Shown: in pieces, positions 35,351 through 43,532 of the stretch
Position numbering within the stretch: position 1 is the first letter of the stretch
Layout: each line of letters opens with the position of its first letter
Assembly (NCBI RefSeq): GCF_014202995.1
Contig: NZ_JACHIA010000001.1
Coordinates: 741,422-805,421 of the forward strand
DNA: 64,000 nucleotides
Reading direction: 5' to 3'
Origin: Longimicrobium terrae
GTDB lineage: Bacteria; Gemmatimonadota; Gemmatimonadetes; Longimicrobiales; Longimicrobiaceae
Translations under genes and position numbers: made by a program
Notes under the pieces: generated by a model
What the model saw: only the letters and a program-made list of their open reading frames with translations
What the model was told of the DNA's origin: nothing
Databases searched by the model: none

Positions 35351-37273
35351 ATGACCCGCATCATCCCGATCCGCGCCGCCGCGCTGTTCCTGATCGTTTT
35401 CGCCACGGCCTGCTCGCGCGGCGTCCCATCCACCGTGCCCGCGGAAGGCTCGCCCCGCGCCGCGGCCGCGCGCGCCTCCGCCCTGACCGCGCTGGACCGG
35501 CTGGACGCGACGCTTCTGTGGCTGGAAGCGAGCGCCGCCAAGGCCGGGCCCGACTCGCTGCGCGCCCAGTTTCTGCGCGCGCGGCTGGCATACAAGGGCG
35601 CGGAGCACCTCGTGGAGTTGTACGCGCCCACGACCGCGGAGGGGATCAACGGCCCGCCCATCGACGAGGTGGAGGAAGACGACCCCAACCGCACGGTGAT
35701 CGAGGCGGAGGGGTTCCAGGTGATGGAGGAGCTTCTGTGGCCGGAATGGGATGAGGCGAGCCGCGCCGAACTCGCGCGCGAGGCGCGGATCACGCGCGCC
35801 AACGCCCGCCGCGCGCGCGGAATGCTGGAGGCCACGCCGCTGACCGACGCCGTGGTGTGGGACGCGGCGCGGCAGCAGATCGCGCGCATCGTGGTGCTGG
35901 GGCTGGCGGGATTCGATACGCCCCTCGCCGGCACTTCCCTGCCGGAAGCCGCCGCCTCGCTGCGCGCCCTGCGCGAAACCGTGGCCCCGTACGCGGATGA
36001 ACTGCGCACGGCGGATGCGCGGCTGGCGGACGAGCTCGACGGCTCCTTCTCCCGCGCGGTCGCCACGCTGGACGGCGCGCGCTCCGCGGACGACTTCGAC
36101 CGCCTGGCGTTCCTGACCGATCGCGCCGATCCGCTGGCCAGGGCGCTGTGGCGCGCCCGCGAGCGGCTGCGCATTCCCGCGCCCCCGGACCGGCGGGCGT
36201 GGCGCGGCGCGGCGCCCACGCTGTGGGGCGCGGACGCCATCGATCCGCTCGCCTTTGCGCCCTCCGGCGCGGAGGACGCGCCGGCCCGCCGGGCGGAACT
36301 GGGGAAGCTGCTCTTTTTCGACCCCGTGCTGTCGGGAGACGGGAGCCGGGCCTGCTCCAGCTGCCACCTTCCCGAGCGCGCCTTCGCGGACGGGCGCGCG
36401 CGTCCGGCTCCGCTGCGCGCGGGCGGCCCCGTCCCGCGCCGCAACACGCCCACGGTGATCAACGCGGGGCTGCAGGCCGGCGCCTTCTACGATCTGCGGA
36501 CGACGTTTCTGGAAGACCAGGTCAACGACGTGGTGCGCAACCGCGACGAGATGCACGGCGATTTTGCGCGCGCGGTGGCGCTTCTGGAGGGAAGCCCGGA
36601 GTACGTGGCGCACTTTCGCGCGGCGTACGCGGACGGCGGCTCGCGGGTGACCGCGGACCGGGTGCGCGGCGCCGTAGCGGCGTACATCCGCTCGCTGCAG
36701 GGGATGAACGCGCCGTTCGACCGCTACGTGCGCGGCGACAGAAACGCGATGGGCCCGGCGGAGCGCCGCGGCTTCAACCTGTTCATGGGGCGCGCGCGCT
36801 GCGGAAGCTGCCACTTTGCCCCGCTGTTCAACGGCACGGTGCCGCCCGCGTTCGGCAAGGCAGAGGTGGAGGTGCTGGGCGTGCCGGACCGCGCGGCGCG
36901 GACGGCGGCGCGCGTGGACGCGGACGAGGGGCGCGGGGCGGTGGCGGGCGTTTCGCTGCACCGCCACGCCTTCAAGACGCCCACGGTGCGCAACGCCGCG
37001 CTCACCGCGCCGTACATGCACAACGGGGTGTTCGCCACGCTGGAGGAGGTGGTGGATTTCTACGATCGCGGCGGCGGGCCGGCGTGGGGCATTCACCTGG
37101 ACAACCAGACGCTGCCGGCGGATTCGCTTCACCTGTCCGCGCGCGACCGGGAGGATCTGGTGGCGTTCATGCGCGCCCTTTCCGACACCGCCGGGCTGAC
37201 CGCCCGCCCCGTGCGCCTCCCCGCCCTTCCCGGCGCGCCCGGCATGCGCGGCGCCGTCGCGCGGCGGTACTGA
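35351..37273 (+). CDS. MauG/CcpA-type dihaem cytochrome c peroxidase with helical N-terminal domain
   Basis: This 640-aa exported protein has a lipoprotein-type signal (FATACSRG). Residues about 30-290 are helical and Ala/Leu/Glu-rich and resemble the imelysin-like extension found on some iron-related peroxidases. The peroxidase part follows, with two haem-binding motifs: CSSCH at 335-339 and CGSCH at 484-488, about 150 residues apart as usual. FFDPVLSGDGSRACSSCH, RNTPTVIN and FKTPTVRNAALTAPYMHNGVFATLEEVVDFYDRGGG are classic family blocks. It should reduce H2O2 or oxidise a protein partner in the periplasm. It may be co-transcribed with the PhoX-like gene. Confidence 0.9.
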   Translation: MTRIIPIRAAALFLIVFATACSRGVPSTVPAEGSPRAAAARASALTALDRLDATLLWLEASAAKAGPDSLRAQFLRARLAYKGAEHLVELYAPTTAEGINGPPIDEVEEDDPNRTVIEAEGFQVMEELLWPEWDEASRAELAREARITRANARRARGMLEATPLTDAVVWDAARQQIARIVVLGLAGFDTPLAGTSLPEAAASLRALRETVAPYADELRTADARLADELDGSFSRAVATLDGARSADDFDRLAFLTDRADPLARALWRARERLRIPAPPDRRAWRGAAPTLWGADAIDPLAFAPSGAEDAPARRAELGKLLFFDPVLSGDGSRACSSCHLPERAFADGRARPAPLRAGGPVPRRNTPTVINAGLQAGAFYDLRTTFLEDQVNDVVRNRDEMHGDFARAVALLEGSPEYVAHFRAAYADGGSRVTADRVRGAVAAYIRSLQGMNAPFDRYVRGDRNAMGPAERRGFNLFMGRARCGSCHFAPLFNGTVPPAFGKAEVEVLGVPDRAARTAARVDADEGRGAVAGVSLHRHAFKTPTVRNAALTAPYMHNGVFATLEEVVDFYDRGGGPAWGIHLDNQTLPADSLHLSARDREDLVAFMRALSDTAGLTARPVRLPALPGAPGMRGAVARRY

Positions 37274-37408
37274 TTGGGCGGATCGGGACCGGGGGGATGA
37301 TCCGAGGACGATCGGGCTCCGCGGCCGCTCCGAGATGATGTCGAGCGGTTGGTTTGATGGAGGGATGCGGCGCGAGCGAGCGATCAATGATCGAGCGCAG
37401 GCCCCGAT

Positions 37409-37486
37409 GAGCGAATAAATCCGCCGCTCAAGAAGCGGGAAGCCCCGACTCGTGGCCGCTGACGCGTCCACGATCGGGGCTTCAAC
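37409..37486 (+). repeat. dispersed repeat R1, copy 3
   Basis: Same orientation and ends as the copy at 21121, including GCTGACGCGTCCACGATCGG. Confidence 0.8.
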
Positions 37487-37667
37487 TGCATTGCGGGGAT
37501 GGTGCCGCGCGTCCGGCCGGAGTTGGAACGGGGGAAGGCAGATCCTTCGTCGGCGCCATGGTACGCTGCGCCGGACAACGCGGCTGGCGCCTCCTCAGGA
37601 TGACGCCGGTGGCGTTTAATCCGCAGCGGCAACACGCGTTGCATCCTGGGCCGCCCTACCCACCATG

Positions 37668-37755
37668 TCATCCTGAGGGAGCGTGCGCCGCACTCTCCCG
37701 CGCGCCGAACTCCGCGCGACTGAAGGATCTACTCTCCGGCCGAGCCAACGTCGCG
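37668..37755 (+). repeat. dispersed repeat R5, copy 2
   Basis: GTCATCCTGAGGGAGCGTGC at one end and GAAGGATCTACTCTCCGG later match the copy at 31153. Confidence 0.6.
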
Positions 37756-37802
37756 CAACGCACACCCGTCCGCCCTCGCACAAAGCGCCTCGCGGCACGC
37801 CC

Positions 37803-38711
37803 TCAGCGCCAGTCGAACGGGGCCTCCCAGCTCGCGTCGGTGGTGATGCGCACGCCGGCACCACCATCCGCGGGAAAGCTGTAGACGTTCCGGTTCAGGT
37901 CATTGATGCGCGCGGCCAGAATGCGCCGGCCATCGGGCGACCAGACGGGCTGGCTGTCCACTCCGGGACGGCCCGGCTCGCTCGGATCCAGCCGCCGCTC
38001 CCCCGTGCCGTCCACCCCGATGACGTACACATCCCCTTCCGGCCCGGAACCGCACACAAACGCGAGTCGCGACCCATCCGGCGACCACGACGGATCGGAC
38101 GAATATCCCGCGCACGACTCGCCCACCGCGCGGCGTCCGCTCCCGTCGGCGTTCATGATCCACAGCTTCAACTCCCCGCTCTCGCCGCTGAGGAACACGA
38201 TCCTACGTCCATCGGGCGACCACCGCGGGGAATTCGACGCCCACGAATTCCGCGTCAACTGAACACGGTTCCCGCCACCGGCGTCCATCACGTAAACGTT
38301 CACTGCCGCTACCTGAAAGTCGGGCGCGTCGTACACGAGCCGTCGTCCATCCGGCGCCCAGTCCGCGCAGGCGCCGCTCCGGTCCAGGGAGATGCGCCGG
38401 ACCCCTGATCCATCCGCGCGCATCAGGTGGATCTCACGGGTGCGCGATGTCGATCCCGGCTCCAGAACGCGCTCGCGGGTGAACGAGATCGTCCGTCCGT
38501 CGGGCGACCAGCGCGGGCAATCATCGTCATTGCCTAGGGTCAGTTGCACCTCGCCGCTCCCGTCCGGGTGCATGGCGAATATGCTGGCGCTCGTGCCGTC
38601 CCGGCGGACGAACAGAACCTCCGGACGGGCGGCGCCGGTGCCTGCGGGATTGTCACAGGCGGCCAGCAGAAAGGCGGCGGCGCAGGCGAACGAGCGGCCA
38701 AGTGTCTTCAT
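37803..38711 (-). CDS. TolB-like beta-propeller lipoprotein
   Basis: This 302-aa protein has a lipoprotein signal (FLLAACDN, Cys about residue 19). The mature part is a WD40-like propeller with at least five WSPDGR or WAPDGR blades of the TolB/PD40 type, spaced about 45 residues. Periplasmic proteins of this kind bind partners or ligands; TolB itself works with Pal, but this protein has no Tol-Pal genes around it. Met at 38711 is chosen because the signal peptide starts there and the upstream frame is low-quality. Confidence 0.85.
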   Translation of the reverse strand: MKTLGRSFACAAAFLLAACDNPAGTGAARPEVLFVRRDGTSASIFAMHPDGSGEVQLTLGNDDDCPRWSPDGRTISFTRERVLEPGSTSRTREIHLMRADGSGVRRISLDRSGACADWAPDGRRLVYDAPDFQVAAVNVYVMDAGGGNRVQLTRNSWASNSPRWSPDGRRIVFLSGESGELKLWIMNADGSGRRAVGESCAGYSSDPSWSPDGSRLAFVCGSGPEGDVYVIGVDGTGERRLDPSEPGRPGVDSQPVWSPDGRRILAARINDLNRNVYSFPADGGAGVRITTDASWEAPFDWR

Positions 38712-39014
38712 CGCGGTGCGGGGTCGTGCGTGACGGGAGAGGATAGCGGGACGAGGATGATAACGTGCGTCGCCGCGAATGCGGACGCCACCAGCGAACG
38801 CACGCCCGGTGTCTGATTCAGGATGATGATTGCGGGCCGGATTGCCCACGCATCCAACCTCCCGCCCGGCCCCGCTTGCGCCGGATCGGCCGATCCCGTA
38901 CGATTGTTCCAAGTGGGAACAATATGCATCAGCCGGTGATCCGTCGCGTGTTCGTGCCTGATTTGATGTGCACCGCGCGACGGTGCCTCAGTCCACCCGC
39001 TACGGTCCGTACCG
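38712..39014. promoter_or_regulatory. divergent intergenic region with pectin operator
   Basis: Between the TolB-like gene and the pectinesterase gene. Its main feature is the operator at 38903-38923; a 12-bp palindrome GATCGGCCGATC sits just upstream at 38884-38895. No further gene is apparent. Confidence 0.55.
38903..38923 (+). promoter_or_regulatory. operator A of the predicted pectin regulon
   Basis: ATTGTTCC-N5-GGAACAAT is a perfect inverted repeat, followed by ATG-like bases (AATATG). It lies 92 bp before the pectinesterase start. Related sites lie 5' of susC and uxaC, in the same orientation relative to transcription. Confidence 0.75.
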
Positions 39015-40115
39015 ATGGCCCGCTCCATCCTTCGCACGTTCGCGCTGGTCCTCGCGCTCACCTTCATCGGTGGGCATGCAGCCGCGCAGTCCGGCCGCTA
39101 CCACGCCGTCGTCGATGCCGCGCACCGCGGAACGGACGGCGCGCGCACCGCGGGCGTGCCCACGTGGCGCACCATCGGCGCCGCGCTGGCCGCCGCGCCC
39201 GCGGGTGAGGCGCCGTACCGCGTGCTGGTGCGCAACGGACGCTATCACGAAAAGCTCAGCGTCACCCGCCCCAACGTGCACCTCACCGGCGAGAGCCGCG
39301 ACGGCGCGGTCCTCACCTATGACGCCGCGGCCGGGCACGCCGCGCCGGGCGGCGGAACGTGGGGAACGCGCGGCAGCTTCACCCTTCGCGTCGCCGCGCC
39401 GGGCTTTCGCCTGCAGCGCATGACGGTGGAAAACGCCTTTGACTACATGGCCAACAGGCGCAAGGCGGCGGACGATCCCACGCGGCTGGAGGGCTCGCAG
39501 GGCGTGGCGGTGCTCACCGACAGCGCCAGCGACCGCTCGTTCTTTGGCGACTGCGTGCTGCGCGGGCACCAGGACACGCTGTTTACGGACGGCGACCGGG
39601 CGTACTTCACCGGGTGCACCATCCTGGGGAGCGTGGACTTCATCTTCGGCGGCGGGCGGACGGTGTTTGAGGACTGCGACATCGTCTCGCTGGACCGCGG
39701 AAGCCGCACCAACAACGGGTACATCACCGCGCCCAGCACGCCGCTCAGTCAGCCGTTCGGCTTGGTGTTCATCCGAGGCCGGCTGCGCAAGGAATCGCCA
39801 TCCATGGCGGCAAACAGCGTGGTCCTGGGGCGGCCCTGGCACCCCGGCGCGGACCCCACGCTGGTGGGCAGCGCCGTGTTCATCGGCACGTGGATGGACG
39901 ATCACGTGAGCGCCGCCGGATGGACGCGCATGTCGATGATGAACGCCGCGGGCGAGCGGATGTGGTATGAGCCGGAGATGTCGCGCTTCTTTGAGTACGG
40001 CAGCACCGGGCCGGGCGCCGCACCCAGCCCCTCTCGCCGCGTGCTGACGGAGCAGGCCGCCGCGTACTTCACCGTCGCGCAGGTGCTGCGCGGGTGGAAT
40101 CCGCGCGCGGAGTGA
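39015..40115 (+). CDS. pectinesterase (CE8)
   Basis: This 366-aa exported enzyme removes methyl esters from homogalacturonan, making it accessible to pectate lyases. A signal peptide ends at about residue 25 (GGHAAAQSG). The right-handed beta-helix shows all CE8 active-site blocks: GHQDTLF with the first catalytic Asp, GSVDFIFGGG with the second, and LGRPWHP with the substrate-binding Arg and Trp. Length is typical of a single-domain enzyme. It is the first gene of the plus-strand pectin set and has a perfect operator 92 bp upstream. It is similar along its length to the C-terminal half of the PL10-CE8 fusion, suggesting an ancestral duplication. Confidence 0.95.
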   Translation: MARSILRTFALVLALTFIGGHAAAQSGRYHAVVDAAHRGTDGARTAGVPTWRTIGAALAAAPAGEAPYRVLVRNGRYHEKLSVTRPNVHLTGESRDGAVLTYDAAAGHAAPGGGTWGTRGSFTLRVAAPGFRLQRMTVENAFDYMANRRKAADDPTRLEGSQGVAVLTDSASDRSFFGDCVLRGHQDTLFTDGDRAYFTGCTILGSVDFIFGGGRTVFEDCDIVSLDRGSRTNNGYITAPSTPLSQPFGLVFIRGRLRKESPSMAANSVVLGRPWHPGADPTLVGSAVFIGTWMDDHVSAAGWTRMSMMNAAGERMWYEPEMSRFFEYGSTGPGAAPSPSRRVLTEQAAAYFTVAQVLRGWNPRAE

Positions 40116-40456
40116 TGCGCGCCTTCGGCGGATAACGATCGTCCACGGCTCCGGGCGGGCGGAGCAGCGCGACGGACGAGAGCCCGGTCGTGGCGTGAAA
40201 ACGCCTGTCCAGGAGCGAATGAATTCGCCGCTGGAAAAGCACGAAGTCCGCCTGCGCGGACTGTGGCCGAAAGTGCGGCGCGCGTTCCCACCGGCGGAGT
40301 GGGGCGCGTGAATCGTCGATCCGAACGATACGTTGCGTCGAACCGTCCGAGGCTCATGTCCTCATCGATTGAGCGTTCAGAGTCGGGCGAGGAACGGTGG
40401 CCCGGTCGTGGCGGGAGACGCCCGGCATCCACAACACTTCCAGTCATCGGGGGACG
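40116..40456. other. gap with dispersed repeat R2
   Basis: A 341-bp gap; R2 copy 1 lies at 40213-40263. No gene or clear operator was found here. Confidence 0.5.
40213..40263 (+). repeat. dispersed repeat R2, copy 1
   Basis: Opens GAGCGAATGAATTCGCCGCT and ends CGAAGTCCGCCTGCGCGGACTG, whose CAGTCCGCGCAGGCGGACT-like part folds back on itself. Copies recur at 42483 (inverted), 63582 and 63732. Confidence 0.85.
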
Positions 40457-42082
40457 ATGAAAGGCAGATCGGCGGCGGTGCTGCTGGCGCTCGCGATGGC
40501 GGGAACGGCGCACGCGCAGGCGTGGAGCCCGGACGCGGGGAACGGGATGTATCGCAATCCCATCATCTACGCCGACTACTCGGACCCCGACGTGGTGCGC
40601 GTGGGCGACGACTTCTACATGACGTCATCCAGCTTCAACTCCGTGCCCGCGCTGCCGATTCTGCACTCCACCGACCTGGTGCACTGGACGCTGATCAACC
40701 ACGCCATCCCGCGCTTCGCCGATCCCGCGTTCAACGTTCCGCAGCACGGCAACGGGGTGTGGGCGCCGTCCATCCGCTACCACGATGGCTGGTTCTGGAT
40801 CTTTTACGGCGATCCGGACCGCGGCATCTACCGCGTCCGCACGCGCGACATCCGCGGCGCGTGGGAAGCGCCCGTCCTGGTTCACGCCGCGCGCGGGTGG
40901 ATCGATCCCGCGCCGCTGTGGGACGACGACGGAAACGCGTATCTCGTTCATGCGTTTGCACGTAGCCGAAGCGGCATCAAGCACGTGCTGCACGTGAACC
41001 GGATGAGCCCGGACGGCGACCGGCTGCTGGACGAGGGGCGGCAGGTGTTCATGGACTCGGTCGCGCACCCGACGATGGAGGGGCCCAAATTCTACAAGCG
41101 CGATGGCTGGTACTACATCTTTGCGCCCGCCGGCGGTGTGCCCACGGGATGGCAGACCGTGCTGCGCTCGCGCAGCATCTACGGCCCGTACGAGGACCGC
41201 ATCGTCCTCGCCCAGGGCGCGACGGAGGTGAACGGGCCGCACCAGGGCGCATGGATCCAGACACCGCGCGGCGAAGACTGGTTCATCCACTTTCAGGACG
41301 TGGGTGCGTACGGCCGCATCGTGCACCTGCAGCCCATGGCGTGGCGCGACGGCTGGCCGGTGATCGGCACGGACCCGGACGGTGACGGAAAGGGGGAGCC
41401 GGTTTCCACCTTCCGCATGCCGGACGTTGCACGGCGCGGTCGTTCGGTTCCGCAGACGACGGACGATTTCCGCCAGCGCGCGCTCGGGCTGCAGTGGCAG
41501 TGGGCGGCCAACCCGCGCGCGGACGCGTACTCGCTCGTGTCGCGAAGCGGATGGCTGCGGCTCAATTCACAGGCGGCGCCGGACAGCACCGGCGGCCTGT
41601 GGAACGCGCCCGGGCTGCTGCTGCAGATGCTGCCCGCGCCGCGGTTCCAGGCCACCACGCGCATCGACGCACGGGGCATCGCAGCGGGCGAGCAGGCCGG
41701 CCTTATGGTGATGGGGATGGATTACGCGTACCTCGCGGTCCGGCGGAACGCGGACGGTCTCGTACTGGCGCAGGGCCGCGCCGCCAACGCGCACCAGGGC
41801 GGGCGGGAAACGGTGGTGCAGATTGCCGCGCCGTCAGCGTCCACCGTTCAACTGCGGGTGCGGATGATGGATGGCGCGCGCGGACAGTTTTCGTACAGCG
41901 CGGACGGGCGTACGTGGCGCGACATCGGCGCGCCGTTCACGGCGCGCGAGGGGCGCTGGGTGGGCGCCAAGGTGGGCCTGTTCGCGCTCGCGCCGCACGG
42001 CGCCACCCGCACAGGATACGCGGACTTCGACGACTTTCGCGTGGAACCGGTCGCACCCTCTGCAGCCACCGCGCGGGACTGA
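40457..42082 (+). CDS. glycoside hydrolase family 43 with C-terminal concanavalin-like domain
   Basis: This 541-aa exported enzyme probably removes arabinose, xylose or galactose side chains from pectin or hemicellulose. The signal peptide ends near residue 20 (GTAHAQA). The five-bladed propeller contains the catalytic base Asp43 in DYSDPDVVR, the pKa-tuning Asp in IDPAPLWDDDG and the acid Glu in TMEGPKFYK. Residues from about 340 form a second beta-sandwich (FQATTRIDARG, YADFDDFRVE) typical of GH43 subfamilies such as 12. GGGGGACG precedes the ATG. Its location among pectinases argues for activity on rhamnogalacturonan side chains. Confidence 0.9.
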   Translation: MKGRSAAVLLALAMAGTAHAQAWSPDAGNGMYRNPIIYADYSDPDVVRVGDDFYMTSSSFNSVPALPILHSTDLVHWTLINHAIPRFADPAFNVPQHGNGVWAPSIRYHDGWFWIFYGDPDRGIYRVRTRDIRGAWEAPVLVHAARGWIDPAPLWDDDGNAYLVHAFARSRSGIKHVLHVNRMSPDGDRLLDEGRQVFMDSVAHPTMEGPKFYKRDGWYYIFAPAGGVPTGWQTVLRSRSIYGPYEDRIVLAQGATEVNGPHQGAWIQTPRGEDWFIHFQDVGAYGRIVHLQPMAWRDGWPVIGTDPDGDGKGEPVSTFRMPDVARRGRSVPQTTDDFRQRALGLQWQWAANPRADAYSLVSRSGWLRLNSQAAPDSTGGLWNAPGLLLQMLPAPRFQATTRIDARGIAAGEQAGLMVMGMDYAYLAVRRNADGLVLAQGRAANAHQGGRETVVQIAAPSASTVQLRVRMMDGARGQFSYSADGRTWRDIGAPFTAREGRWVGAKVGLFALAPHGATRTGYADFDDFRVEPVAPSAATARD

Positions 42083-42106
42083 TCCGGGGCGGCCTCCGGG
42101 CTCGCC

Positions 42107-42160
42107 GGGGCGACTGAAGTCGCGGCAACAACGGCGCGAAGTCCGCCTGCGCGGACTGCA
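42107..42160 (+). repeat. repeat R2b, copy 1
   Basis: Contains GGGCGACTGAAGTCGCGGC and GCGCGAAGTCCGCCTGCGCG; shares the hairpin half with R2. The reverse complement occurs at 42637-42691, so together they form a large imperfect inverted repeat. Confidence 0.8.
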
Positions 42161-42482
42161 GCCTACACGCGGGTGCGCCGCGACGGCAGTCGCGGATCGC
42201 CCCGCGCCGCCACCCGGATTTGTCATCCTGAGCGGAGCGCAGCGTCGTACTTTCCGCCATGCCGGACTATGGCGCGCAGTCGAAGGATCTTACCACGGCA
42301 GACGCAGGGCGCCGGCAGGAGGGGAACGGATCAGACTCGAGGCCCGGTGATCGAGGCGGGCAATGTGGCAAGATCCTTCGACTCGCTGCAGGCTGCGGTG
42401 CACCGGAAAACGCGTCGCCGCCGCTCGCTCAGGATGACAGCGGATGGCTCTGGCGCGGGGGATCACACCCCAGCGGCGGATG

Positions 42483-42533
42483 CAGTCCGCGAAGGCGGAC
42501 TTCGTGCCTTTCCAGCGGCGAATTCATTCGCTC
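42483..42533 (-). repeat. dispersed repeat R2, copy 2 (inverted)
   Basis: Reverse complement of the element at 40213, ending GCGAATTCATTCGCTC. Confidence 0.85.
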
Positions 42534-42636
42534 CTGGACAGGCGGACGCAACAAACCGCGTCGACGCACGGAACCTGTTCGCTCCGGCGGGTCTCCGCCT
42601 GAACCGGACACGTCGACCCGCGCCGAAGTGTCGGAT

Positions 42637-42691
42637 GCAGTCCGCGAAGGCGGACTTCGCGCCGTTGTTGCCGCGACTTCAGTCGCCCCAG
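42637..42691 (-). repeat. repeat R2b, copy 2 (inverted)
   Basis: Reverse complement of 42107-42160 with few differences. Confidence 0.8.
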
Positions 42692-42758
42692 CGGACTTCC
42701 GGTTCTCCAGCGTACCCGCATCCACACGGATCGGGGAAAACCCCAGCCCCATCGCTCG

Positions 42759-43532
42759 ATGCGCACGCTCCGCCTGATGCTGCTGCCGCTGCTGCTCCTG
42801 CTCACCGGCTTCGCCCTGTGGGACCGCCCGGTCACGCTGTACCTGGCCGGCGACTCCACCATTGCCCAGAAGCTGGTCACCCGGCGTCCGGAAACGGGAT
42901 GGGGAGAGCGGCTGCAGCAGTACTTCGACATCGATCACGTCCGCGTCGCGAACCTGGCGCGAAACGGCCGCAGCACGCGCACCTTCATCTCCGAAGGCCG
43001 CTGGCAGGAGATCGTCGACGGGATGCACGCCGGCGACTACGTCTTCATCCAGTTCGGCCACAACGACGCATCGGTAGAAAAGACCGACCGGTACACGCCA
43101 CCGGCGGACTTCCGCGCCAACCTCACGCGCTTCGTCAACGAGGTGCGCGCCAAGGGCGGATATCCCGTGCTGATGACGCCGGTGATGCGCCGCCGCTTCA
43201 ACGCCAGCGGCGAGTTCTACGACGCGCACGGCGAGTATCCCGGCATTACCCGCGCGGTCGCGGCCGAGCTGAACGTGCCCCTCATCGACGTGCACCGAGC
43301 CAGCGAGCGCGTGATCCGCGAGTATGGCCCGGAGCGCTCCAAGTCGCTCTTTCTGCACCTCGCGCCGGGGGAGAACCCCAACTATCCCCAAGGCCTGTCG
43401 GATGATACACACTTCTCGCCGCTGGGCGCGGAAGTGATGGCCGGGCTCGTCGTCGACGGCATCCGTGAGGCGCGCCTGCCCATCGCCGCGCGCATCGCCC
43501 GGCCGGACAGCACGCCCGCCGCGCCGCGATGA
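42759..43532 (+). CDS. rhamnogalacturonan acetylesterase (SGNH/GDSL hydrolase, CE12)
   Basis: This 257-aa enzyme removes acetyl groups from rhamnogalacturonan. It starts with a hydrophobic signal or anchor segment (LMLLPLLLLLTGFAL). SGNH blocks are complete: GDST with the nucleophile Ser at about residue 33, NLARNGRSTRTF (block II), FGHND (block III) and SDDTHFSPLG with the catalytic Asp and His (block V). Size and motifs fit CE12. Its stop overlaps the start of the PL10-CE8 fusion by ATGA, so both are translated from one mRNA and act on the same polymer. Confidence 0.93.
   Translation: MRTLRLMLLPLLLLLTGFALWDRPVTLYLAGDSTIAQKLVTRRPETGWGERLQQYFDIDHVRVANLARNGRSTRTFISEGRWQEIVDGMHAGDYVFIQFGHNDASVEKTDRYTPPADFRANLTRFVNEVRAKGGYPVLMTPVMRRRFNASGEFYDAHGEYPGITRAVAAELNVPLIDVHRASERVIREYGPERSKSLFLHLAPGENPNYPQGLSDDTHFSPLGAEVMAGLVVDGIREARLPIAARIARPDSTPAAPR

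Larger units (their letters stand above)
37274..37802. other. 529-bp gap with R1 and R5 repeats
   Basis: Between convergent genes; it carries a GATC-rich stretch, R1 copy 3 and R5 copy 2. No gene is seen. Confidence 0.55.
42083..42758. other. 676-bp gap with inverted copies of R2-type repeats
   Basis: Two R2b copies face each other (42107-42160 and 42637-42691), with an inverted R2 at 42483-42533 and an R5-like piece near 42221-42285 between them. No gene is convincing. Confidence 0.6.
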
